DNA of 64,000 nt, from the NCBI RefSeq assembly GCF_018860385.1, contig NZ_JAHKPH010000014.1, positions 220,487 through 284,486 of the forward strand, written 5' to 3'. The notes beneath the pieces were generated by a model. It made no database searches. It had not been told where the DNA came from and was given only the letters and a program-made list of their open reading frames with translations. Position 1 is the first letter of the stretch, and each line of letters opens with the position of its first letter. Below, piece by piece: positions 16,145-23,506 of the stretch. The position numbers and the translations under genes are program-made. The DNA comes from Reinekea forsetii (GTDB taxonomy: Bacteria; Pseudomonadota; Gammaproteobacteria; Pseudomonadales; Natronospirillaceae).

Positions 16145-16505
16145 CTGTAAATTTATTTTTTAATAGCGTTTGGAGATGCTTGAATTGAGCGGATGCCTGG
16201 CTGTATTGAGAGGGAGTAGTGGTTGTTGCCTGGTACCGACATTTATGTCGGTACCAGGCATCTTGCTGATAAAAAAGAGTTAATTATTAAGAGTCATATA
16301 ATCAAGCTGGTAGAGCTGTACAAAACGCAACCATCTGGAAATTCCGAATAGTTCAAAGTGAAGCCTGAGTAAAACCTAACTGAGACCGCTCTAGTCAAAA
16401 ATATCGAGCTATTTGGCGCTTTTGATATTAAAATCTCATCAACAACACCCCTCCCGCTACCCGTTAGATCAGCGCCCTGCGAGGGGTTACTCTTTTTTCA
16501 GGCTT
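16145..16505. other. Gene-free stretch with a 34-bp perfect palindrome
   Basis: No gene is supported. The outstanding feature is the perfect inverted repeat at 16227-16260: 16-bp arms beginning TGCCTGGTACCGACAT, with a TT loop. No T run follows on either strand. Confidence 0.6.
16227..16260. repeat. Perfect 16-bp inverted repeat with 2-base loop
   Basis: The arms (16227-16242 and 16245-16260) are exact reverse complements. It could be a strong cruciform or hairpin, a regulator site or a repeat-element remnant. It contains a KpnI-type GGTACC in each arm. Confidence 0.75.
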
Positions 16506-17204
16506 CTAATTTTTGGTACCGTAATGAGTTACGGCACCAAAATTCGCTTTCAACCACACATCATTCTCCGGTCCACAAAGGTGGTGCAGCAGCGCTAGAT
16601 TGATTTGGTGGCTGATCACGTTGCTGTTTCGTTTTCGGTTGGCTTTTCTCAAACCTCTCAGTAATAAACCTGTGCACGATTTACCCATTTGCTCCGGCGA
16701 ACTGGGCAGGCAAAAGGCGCGGTTTTGCTGTTTGGGGTGCAAGGTAGCGCGCTTTCCTGTTTTAGATAAAGGCGTAATGCACCAAAAGATACAGGCGTTG
16801 GCCGGTGTGCTTGCTTTCAATGTGTTGGTTTTGCTCGTGTAATCCACATATACCGGAAACAAATGTGCCGGTAACAAAACCAACCCGCCTTGCGCGTGGC
16901 CTTCAACCTCAGGTAAAGGTAGCCAATACAGGTTTGGCCATTGCTCGGGGCTCTGCCATTTTTCTACGATCACTTGTGTGCCAATGCTATTCAGCCATTG
17001 GTGAATCGGGCAGCCAGGGTGTGCTTGTTTAACGCGCGGTAACTGATAGGTCAGCCAGCGGGTTAAGCGTTCGGCGGCATTATCGCACTGGCTTAGTGCC
17101 GGGTAGAGGGTAAACGCGCCATGCCCAATCAGTAACGCGACCATCTGCTGTATCCATTCTCTATCCCAATCGTTACCACTTGCCCATAACACGTCACTTT
17201 TCAC
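16506..17204 (-). CDS. Hypothetical island protein
   Basis: A 232-residue protein in the cargo-poor right part of the island. The N-terminal half looks like a folded domain rich in Trp and Pro ('WDREWIQQMVALLIGHGAF', 'LPRVKQAHPGCPIHQWL', 'PNLYWLPLPEVEGHAQGG'). The C-terminal third is basic and less ordered. No catalytic motif or membrane segment is evident. I do not recognise the family. Genes of this type near integrases are often relaxase- or replication-linked, but nothing here proves that. Confidence 0.5.
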   Translation of the reverse strand: MKSDVLWASGNDWDREWIQQMVALLIGHGAFTLYPALSQCDNAAERLTRWLTYQLPRVKQAHPGCPIHQWLNSIGTQVIVEKWQSPEQWPNLYWLPLPEVEGHAQGGLVLLPAHLFPVYVDYTSKTNTLKASTPANACIFWCITPLSKTGKRATLHPKQQNRAFCLPSSPEQMGKSCTGLLLRGLRKANRKRNSNVISHQINLALLHHLCGPENDVWLKANFGAVTHYGTKN

Positions 17205-17391
17205 CTTGTTGGTTCGTCATGCCGTCTATTTTCAGTCGTCGGGCGCAGACGCGGTGGTGAATTAGATGAAAGAAATTGCCATAAAACTAACCAGTCAAAT
17301 CGTTTTTTGTTATGGCCTGTGCGCAGTTAACTGTTTGATATACATAGTCCAATAAGACGCTGTTTGGCTGCGTTCGCCAAGTGCAAAAAAA

Positions 17392-17440
17392 TCGAGACGC
17401 CAAACAGTGAATGGGCTAATTTCCCTGTTTGGCGTTTCGA
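17392..17440. repeat. 16-bp inverted repeat containing GCCAAACAG
   Basis: The arms at 17392-17407 and 17425-17440 match in 15 of 16 positions. Extra copies of CTGTTTGGC occur at about 17359 and, as GCCAAACTG, at about 17448. Confidence 0.6.
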
Positions 17441-17758
17441 TCCAAAAGCCAAACTGATAGTGGTTTTGGCGTATGGGGGTAAAGGCATGGGGAAGTGTGT
17501 GGCGGCTGTTGAAACTCATGGATTAGCAAATGACACCTAGGGGGATTGCATCAGCCGATCAAAGTAAGTAATTGGGTTGGTTGATTTAGCTTAAAGCTGG
17601 GTGTGGTATTTTGTAAGCGAGCTATCGATAGGAAAAGCAATGGCTGGATAGTGACAAGGCGAAATGAGAACCGACGCGTACAGAAATGCAGAGGCGTCGG
17701 CCATATTGGCTTGAAGATTATGTTTAGTGACCTATTTTTGTCAATCAAAGCCCCCAAT

Positions 17759-17847
17759 TGCCCCATTCCTTGGGGCAGTTTAATTTCCTCTTATTCACCC
17801 TCTAAAGCTCGGTATATCAAGTGTTGCCCCATTGTCCCAACTGCCCA
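17759..17847. repeat. TGCCCCA repeat cluster near the integrase end
   Basis: TGCCCCA-TTCCT-TGGGGCA (17759-17777) is a perfect inverted repeat. Further copies are TGCCCCA at 17825, TGTCCCA at 17833 and TGCCCA at 17842. The same word occurs eight times upstream of alpA. Confidence 0.6.
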
Positions 17848-17872
17848 CAGTAAGTGAGCAAATGGGGGCTTG

Positions 17873-18166
17873 CTAATTTCGCCTGATTGGCTTTTTTGGC
17901 ATACGGCTGCGTTTGCCATCGAAGAACGCCAATACTCTGAACCAATAGAGCGATTCTTCATAACTTAGGCTGTACGTTGGGAGTGCAGGCGGGATGAGCC
18001 CCAGTTTGCGTCCTAGGCTGACAATCACGTAGAACGTGAGTTTTAACGTCAGCCAAGGAGCGAGTACCACGAATACCATCAGGCATTGCCGGGTAAGTGC
18101 GTAGCCTACGCCATGAGATTGTTCGAGTAGGGCAATGCCAATACACCAACCAAGGCCTGCCAGCAT
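17873..18166 (-). CDS. Small predicted membrane protein
   Basis: A 97-residue ORF with two hydrophobic segments ('GLGWCIGIALLE' and 'CLMVFVVLAPWLTLKL') and a basic C-terminus (KRSRMPKKPIRRN). Its start lies immediately after the stop of the integrase remnant. No family is recognised and the ribosome binding site is weak, so it may be a chance ORF. Confidence 0.4.
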   Translation of the reverse strand: MLAGLGWCIGIALLEQSHGVGYALTRQCLMVFVVLAPWLTLKLTFYVIVSLGRKLGLIPPALPTYSLSYEESLYWFRVLAFFDGKRSRMPKKPIRRN

Positions 18167-18168
18167 GG

Positions 18169-18431
18169 CTATTGGAAAGGTAATGGATCTTCACCTTGCT
18201 GAAGTTGCAGCTGCATTTTAGACGATTCAAGTCGAGCCTCTGCTAAGGTCATGCTTGGATATTGACCGAGCGTGGCTTCTCGTCGTCCGTTTAGGCTGGT
18301 ATACCTTAGCATCCAATACGGCATGCCAGATTTTCTTACGCAAAAATATAGGCCATTCCCATCATTGTATTTTTGTTTGCTGTTGTGGTGCGAGCATAAG
18401 ACTGCACCTGAGTTGCGGTTAGTTTTGCCAT
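18169..18431 (-). pseudogene. N-terminal remnant of a P4-type tyrosine integrase
   Basis: From an ATG at 18429-18431 the frame begins 'MAKLTATQVQSY', then shifts. Another frame continues 'YNDGNGLYFCVRKSG', 'YWMLRYTSLNGRREATLG', 'QYPSMTLAEARLES' and ends at a stop at 18169-18171. This is the arm-binding (DUF4102) domain of P4-family integrases. The catalytic domain is missing, so it cannot recombine. It reads into the island from directly inside the right attachment repeat, the usual place for int. Confidence 0.8.
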
Positions 18432-18467
18432 CGTTTGTTACTCTATATTCCTAAGAAACCGTTAAAA

Positions 18468-18491
18468 TTTGCTCACCATTGCCCACCACTT
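18468..18491 (+). repeat. Putative right attachment site (attR) direct repeat
   Basis: A 24-bp copy of the sequence at 2746-2771, sharing its last 12 bases TGCCCACCACTT exactly. It lies 37 bases upstream of the integrase remnant start. Beyond it the conserved yicC-rph block begins, so this marks the right edge of the island. Confidence 0.6.
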
Positions 18492-18543
18492 AAACAGCAA
18501 CTGGTAACGGACATCTGCAAACCGATTTGGACGGGGAAAATAA

Positions 18544-18592
18544 AAAAGCCCTGTATTTTCAATGCTCTTCACAAGGTAATACCGGGCTTTTA
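18544..18592 (-). terminator. Terminator after yicC
   Basis: On the minus strand AAAAGCCC pairs with GGGCTTTT over a loop of about 30 bases and is followed by a T-rich run. It is also partly usable in the opposite direction. Confidence 0.5.
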
Positions 18593-18628
18593 AGACATTC
18601 TTGGACGGGTAACTTTCTACCTAGGAAC

Positions 18629-19492
18629 CTATTCGATATTTTGGATCTGCTCCCGCATTTGCTCAATCAACACCTTCAGCTGCACCGCATTACGCGTAAT
18701 GCTTTCCTTAGTGGCTTTAGAGCCTAACGTATTGGCTTCGCGGTTAAACTCTTGCATTAAAAAGTCGAGTTTTCGGCCTACAGCGCCTTTTTGTTTGAGG
18801 ATGCTGCGGCATTCTTTTACGTGGCCGTCTAGGCGGTCTAACTCTTCGGCTACGTCGGCTTTTTGGGCTAACATCACTACTTCTTGCTCTAGGCGGTCTG
18901 GGTTTATTTCGGCACCTAGGTTGAGGGCTTTTTCACGTAAGTTGTCGCGAAAGGTTTGTACCCATTCTGGGGCTTCTTCGCGTATGGCGGCAACAATGGT
19001 GGTAATGTCGTCTAGGCGTTCGGCAATGGCGTTGGCCAGTACTTCGCCTTCTCGGGTTCGGCCGGCTAAAAAGTCGGTTAGGGCGTCGTCAAATTGGGCG
19101 ATCAATGCGGCGTTTACGGCGTCTAAATCTAACGCTTCGTCGATTAATACACCTGGGTATTGCAGTAGCTCCAGTGGGTTAACTGGTGCGGTGTTGGGTA
19201 CTTGCGCTTGTACCTTTTCAAGTGCGCGTTGCAAGGCGGTTAGGCGGGCTTCATCGACGCCTAGGCTGTCGGCACCCGATTGTGCGTAGAAGCGAACGTT
19301 TACTTCTAGCTTGCCGCGTTTTACTTTTTGCTTAAGCCGTTCGCGCAGTTTCATCTCTACTGGGCGTAGGGTTTCGGGTAATCGAAAGGTGGGTTCCAAG
19401 TAACGTTGATTCACCGATTTAATCTCTATTGAGAGTGTTCCGAAATCAAAACTTTGCTCTTTGCGCGCAAACGCGGTCATGCTGTACGTCAT
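18629..19492 (-). CDS. yicC: YicC family endoribonuclease/RNase adaptor
   Basis: A 287-residue YicC/YloC protein, full length. It begins MTYSMTAFARKE and has the N-terminal YicC domain with 'IEIKSVNQRYLEPTFRLPE', then the DUF1732 C-terminal domain containing 'LDFLMQEFNREANTLGSKA'. Members are endoribonucleases implicated in small-RNA turnover with PNPase. It lies downstream of rph on the same strand, a conserved neighbourhood, and is the first backbone gene right of the island. Confidence 0.95.
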   Translation of the reverse strand: MTYSMTAFARKEQSFDFGTLSIEIKSVNQRYLEPTFRLPETLRPVEMKLRERLKQKVKRGKLEVNVRFYAQSGADSLGVDEARLTALQRALEKVQAQVPNTAPVNPLELLQYPGVLIDEALDLDAVNAALIAQFDDALTDFLAGRTREGEVLANAIAERLDDITTIVAAIREEAPEWVQTFRDNLREKALNLGAEINPDRLEQEVVMLAQKADVAEELDRLDGHVKECRSILKQKGAVGRKLDFLMQEFNREANTLGSKATKESITRNAVQLKVLIEQMREQIQNIE

Positions 19493-19537
19493 TTGAAACC
19501 CTTATTTCTTTACCTTTGTCACAGTATTAATCTGGCT

Positions 19538-20260
19538 TTAGCTGGCTTGTGTTAAGGCTTGTTCTTGCTTTGCACACAGTTCTTTTACGCCTTTTTCAGC
19601 TAGGGCCAACATGGCCGTTAACTGTTCTGGGCGGAATGGCTCGCCTTCTGCGGTGCCTTGAATTTCTACAAAACCTCCGTCGCCAGTCATAATAACGTTT
19701 AGGTCGGTTTCGGCGGTGCTGTCTTCGGCGTAATCTAAATCGAGCACGGGCGTGTCTTGCCAAATGCCCACTGAAATTGCGGCCAACGAGTATTTAATGG
19801 GGTTCTTTTTAATGGCTCCCTTAGCCAATAAACCGTTGATAGCGTCGGTCAATGCGACAAATGCCCCGGTAATTGAAGCCGTTCGCGTACCGCCATCGGC
19901 TTGTATCACATCGCAATCAACCACTATGGTGTATTCACCAAGTTTTTCCATATCGATAGCTGCACGTAATGAACGGCCAATAAGGCGGCCAATTTCTACA
20001 GTGCGGCCGGTCTGCTTGCCTCGTGCGGCTTCACGGTTGTTACGGGTGCCGGTAGAGCGCGGTAACATGCCGTATTCGGCAGTAACCCAGCCTTTACCTT
20101 GGCCTTTCATAAAGCGTGGTACGCCCGCTTCTACCGATGCGGTGCATATTACCTTGGTATCGCCAAAGCTGATTAATACAGACCCTTCGGCATGCTTAGT
20201 AAAGCTTCGCTCGATGGAGACTTCTCGTAATTGATCATTTTGTCGGCCACTTGGACGCAT
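19538..20260 (-). CDS. rph: Ribonuclease PH
   Basis: A 240-residue tRNA 3'-end-trimming phosphorolytic exoribonuclease. I start it at [13 protein letters not shown] (ATG ending at 20260). The longer reading to 20356 adds 32 residues not found in the family. Landmarks are '[19 protein letters not shown]', '[12 protein letters not shown]', '[19 protein letters not shown]', '[18 protein letters not shown]' and '[18 protein letters not shown]'. It is complete and probably co-transcribed with yicC (45 bases apart). Confidence 0.96.
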   Translation of the reverse strand: MRPSGRQNDQLREVSIERSFTKHAEGSVLISFGDTKVICTASVEAGVPRFMKGQGKGWVTAEYGMLPRSTGTRNNREAARGKQTGRTVEIGRLIGRSLRAAIDMEKLGEYTIVVDCDVIQADGGTRTASITGAFVALTDAINGLLAKGAIKKNPIKYSLAAISVGIWQDTPVLDLDYAEDSTAETDLNVIMTGDGGFVEIQGTAEGEPFRPEQLTAMLALAEKGVKELCAKQEQALTQAS

Positions 20261-20461
20261 AACGCTACCACTCTTTTCTAAATTTGGTCGGCGATTATAT
20301 AGCGAGTACGGTTTAATCACCACTTTCGCATACTTACTGTCAGCTTTTACCTCCAAGGTCGAAACGGTGAGTTTACATTGCTTGACCAGCGTTTTACGTT
20401 GCCTTGCTTGCAGTTACAGCTTTTGGCCTTATAGTAATTTTAAGTTTAAAAGGAACCGATT

Positions 20462-22504
20462 ATGACAACCCCAAACCCGCTACTTGAAAACCATGAATTG
20501 CCACCGTTCGAGCAATTTAAGCCAGAGCAAATAGAACCTGCCATTACACAGCTTATAGACGATGGCAAAAATCTGATCAATAAGCTCACCGAAAATGCCA
20601 GCAACGCTACTTGGGCAAACACCATAGACCCGATAGATCAGCAAAGCCGCTTGCTCGATAACGCTTGGGCTGTGTTTAGCCATTTAAGCAATGTGGCCGA
20701 TACCCCCGAATTACGAGAAGCCTATGGTAAAGCGCTTGGCCTAGTCACCGAGTTTTCTACATGGGTTGGCCAGCATGAAGGTTTGTTTAAGGCGTACCAA
20801 ACCATCAGCGAGAGCGATGCCTTTGCCAGCCTAAGCCAAGCTCAGCAAGAAAGTGTGAATCAGGCGTTGTTAGAGTTCCGTTTAAGCGGGATTGATTTAC
20901 CCAAAGAACAGCAAGAGCAGTTTGCAGCGCTTAAAGGCGAGCTGGCAAAACTCAGCCAAACCTTTTCTGAGCAGTTATTAGATGCGACCCAATCTTGGAC
21001 AAAGCACATTACCAACGAAGCCGATCTAGTTGGCCTGCCCGATACAGCCAAAGCAACACTCGCGCAATACGCGAAACAAAAAGACAAAGATGGTTGGTTA
21101 ATCACCTTAGAAATGCCGTCGGTATTGCCCGTACTCACTTATGCCGACAACCGCGAACTACGTGAAGAAGTGTATCGTGCCAATGTCAGTAAAGCGTCTG
21201 ATCAAGGCCCCGATGCTGGCAAGTTTGATAACGGCCCTATAATGACGCAAATTTTAGAGAAAAAGCAGCAAGTGGCCGAGTTATTAGGTTACCGCCACTA
21301 TGCTGATGTATCACTCGCCACCAAAATGGCTGAATCACCTGAAGAAGTGATCGTGTTTCTAAATGAACTGGCCGAGAAAGCTTACCCTCAAGCGCAAAAA
21401 GAATTTGCAGAGCTCGCTGAGTTTGCCAAAACCAACCTTGGCATAGACGATTTACAACCGTGGGATGTCAGCTACGCGTCTGAAAAGTTAAAGCAAGAAC
21501 GCTACGCGGTATCGCAAGAAGAGTTGCGCGCTTACTTCCCTGCGCCAAAAGCCTTGGCAGGTTTGTTTGAAACGGTAACGCGATTGTTCAACGTTACTTT
21601 TGAACCCGCGGAAGATTACGAAACTTACCACCCCGATGTCACGCTGCACAATGTTTATGAAGATGGCAAACTCATTGCGCGTTTCTATTTAGATTTATAC
21701 GCGCGTGAAGGCAAACGCGGTGGCGCTTGGATGGACGATTGCCGTGTACGCATGAACACGGGCGATGCTGTGCAGCTTCCTGTTGCGTACCTAACCTGTA
21801 ACTTCACGCCACCGGTCGATGGTAAACCTTCGTTGCTAACGCACGATGAGCTGACCACCTTATTCCATGAGTTTGGTCATGGCTTACACCACATGCTGAC
21901 GCGCATCGATTCTAAAGCGGTGAGCGGCATTAATGGCGTAGCCTGGGATGCCGTAGAGCTGCCAAGCCAGTTTATGGAAAACTGGTGTTGGGAAGAAGAA
22001 GCGCTGGCGTTTATTTCAGGTCATGAGTCTACCGGTGAAGCCTTACCAAAAGAATTGCTCGATAAACTTTTGGCTGCGAAAAACTTCCAAAGCGCGATGG
22101 CGAAGGTGCGCCAGCTTGAGTTTTCTTTATTCGATATGCACCTACACATGCGCACCGAAGGTTACAGCAGCGATGACATTCAAAGCGTGCTCGACACCGT
22201 TCGTGAACAGGTGGCGGTTGTTCCTGCCATTGCAGAAAACAAATTCCAAAATGGTTTTGGTCACATCTTCGGTGGCGGTTATGCCGCAGGTTATTACAGC
22301 TATAAGTGGGCTGAAGTACTCAGCGCTGATGCATTCAGTAAGTTTGAAGAAGATGGCATCTTCAACACCGAAACGGGCTTAGCGTTCCGTAATATTGTAT
22401 TAGCCAACGGCGGTTCTAAACCTGCGGCTGAATTGTTTGCCGAGTTCCGTGGCCGTGCACCGAGTGTCGATGCTTTGTTACGCCACAACGGTATTGCGGC
22501 TTAA
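20462..22504 (+). CDS. prlC: Oligopeptidase A (M3 family)
   Basis: A 680-residue cytoplasmic zinc oligopeptidase that degrades short peptides, including cleaved signal peptides. The zinc motif HEFGHGLHH is at 469-477, followed by the third-ligand region 'VELPSQFMENWCWEEEAL'. The C-terminal 'GHIFGGGYAAGYYSYKWAE' is diagnostic of the PrlC/Dcp group. The length matches the E. coli protein. It is preceded by an AAAGGAACC ribosome binding site and runs convergently into the AraC gene, with a 4-base overlap. A hairpin with AGATAGC/GCTATCT arms after the stop may end the transcript. Confidence 0.96.
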   Translation: MTTPNPLLENHELPPFEQFKPEQIEPAITQLIDDGKNLINKLTENASNATWANTIDPIDQQSRLLDNAWAVFSHLSNVADTPELREAYGKALGLVTEFSTWVGQHEGLFKAYQTISESDAFASLSQAQQESVNQALLEFRLSGIDLPKEQQEQFAALKGELAKLSQTFSEQLLDATQSWTKHITNEADLVGLPDTAKATLAQYAKQKDKDGWLITLEMPSVLPVLTYADNRELREEVYRANVSKASDQGPDAGKFDNGPIMTQILEKKQQVAELLGYRHYADVSLATKMAESPEEVIVFLNELAEKAYPQAQKEFAELAEFAKTNLGIDDLQPWDVSYASEKLKQERYAVSQEELRAYFPAPKALAGLFETVTRLFNVTFEPAEDYETYHPDVTLHNVYEDGKLIARFYLDLYAREGKRGGAWMDDCRVRMNTGDAVQLPVAYLTCNFTPPVDGKPSLLTHDELTTLFHEFGHGLHHMLTRIDSKAVSGINGVAWDAVELPSQFMENWCWEEEALAFISGHESTGEALPKELLDKLLAAKNFQSAMAKVRQLEFSLFDMHLHMRTEGYSSDDIQSVLDTVREQVAVVPAIAENKFQNGFGHIFGGGYAAGYYSYKWAEVLSADAFSKFEEDGIFNTETGLAFRNIVLANGGSKPAAELFAEFRGRAPSVDALLRHNGIAA

Positions 22505-23352
22505 GGGAATTGCACAGATAGCTCACCCAGTGGGCTATCTATTTCTCTACCAACTGTTCCTCGTATACATCGTTCCTGATGCTTCTTTTTAAACAACCCT
22601 GGGCTGCTGCCATAAGTTTTTTTAAAAGCACGAATAAAACCACTTTCTGAATCAAAGCCACTCATGCACGCTACTTGTTTAATGGTTCTATTTTCGGCCA
22701 ACAGCGACAATGCAAACTCCATTCGGCACCGGTTAATCAATTGGTACGGGGTTAATTCTGTTTGCTCTTTAAAAAGTGTATGCAATTGCGATGCGCTCAC
22801 GGTTGCGGCGTTAGCAACAGCATCAATACTCAATGCTTTGTCTCGAAAATTCGTTGAGATGTATTGAAAGGCTTTATCGTAAGCAATTGCGGCGGTGTAG
22901 TTAATTGAAGAGGTATGTGTTCCATGAACTGGGGTGCTGTGAACTTTCAATGCACAATACAAGTACTCGGCAAATTCACTGTCGTTGATGTGATCGCCTA
23001 ATTGACGCAGGGCGTCTTCAGCAAACTGCCTTGCGCTGATAGAGCCGGTCCAATGATTTAAGCGAGATTTACGTAAGCTTCGGTGAGGATTAATTTTAAA
23101 TGACAAGATAACGCATTCATAGGCGTCGCCTTCTTTGTTACTGCAAATGGTTTGATCACCCGGCCGATGCCAGATTAAATCACCTGGGCCAATGCGATAC
23201 TCTGCATGAGGTGTTTTTAAAACAGCTTGACCATCTAGTACCAACTCCATTTCTTCGCGACCGGGCACTATCATGCGAGAAACGTAGCTCTGATCGTAAG
23301 TTTTAAACGACATTAAAGACAACAATGACGCAACATAAGTGGTGTTGGGCAT
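22501..23352 (-). CDS. AraC-family transcriptional regulator
   Basis: A 283-residue protein. An N-terminal cupin-like sensing domain ('GREEMELVLDGQAVLKTPH', 'IGPGDLIWHRPGDQT') precedes two C-terminal helix-turn-helix motifs (about residues 165-262). These contain 'SIDAVANAATVSASQLHTLF' and 'IKQVACMSGFDSESGFIRAF', and the first is followed by the AraC phrase 'TPYQLINRCRMEFAL'. The cupin histidines suggest a sugar-type ligand. It lies downstream of the GH3 gene's terminator, so it may regulate that gene, but no operator was identified. Confidence 0.9.
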   Translation of the reverse strand: MPNTTYVASLLSLMSFKTYDQSYVSRMIVPGREEMELVLDGQAVLKTPHAEYRIGPGDLIWHRPGDQTICSNKEGDAYECVILSFKINPHRSLRKSRLNHWTGSISARQFAEDALRQLGDHINDSEFAEYLYCALKVHSTPVHGTHTSSINYTAAIAYDKAFQYISTNFRDKALSIDAVANAATVSASQLHTLFKEQTELTPYQLINRCRMEFALSLLAENRTIKQVACMSGFDSESGFIRAFKKTYGSSPGLFKKKHQERCIRGTVGREIDSPLGELSVQFP

Positions 23353-23462
23353 AATAATCTAACTTTATTGTTTTTATTTAGCCCATCATTCTAGATGTTT
23401 TTTACCTTTCCATTGTATCAAAGTATTACATAGTGTTTAGCAAGCACCGGTTACAGGAGCAT

Positions 23463-23486
23463 AAAAAAGGCCGGTATACACCGGCC
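23463..23486 (-). terminator. Rho-independent terminator of the GH3 gene
   Basis: On the minus strand GGCCGGTG-TA-TACCGGCC is followed by six T residues, 21 bases after the GH3 stop. A textbook terminator. Confidence 0.9.
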
Positions 23487-23506
23487 AAACACACGAAAAC
23501 CCTGGT

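Larger units (their letters stand above)
17205..17872. other. Stretch without confident genes, rich in inverted repeats
   Basis: Only two short minus-strand ORFs (69 and 71 codons), both without ribosome binding sites. It contains four CTGTTTGGC/GCCAAAC copies (17359-17455), including a near-perfect 16-bp inverted repeat at 17392-17440. It also contains the TGCCCCA cluster at 17759-17847. It looks like a regulatory or replication region. Confidence 0.5.

Noticed and set aside
17310-17766. Two short minus-strand ORFs (17310-17519 and 17551-17766)
   Set aside because: No ribosome binding site or recognisable motif; the first runs through the CTGTTTGGC inverted repeats. Described only as part of a gene-poor stretch.
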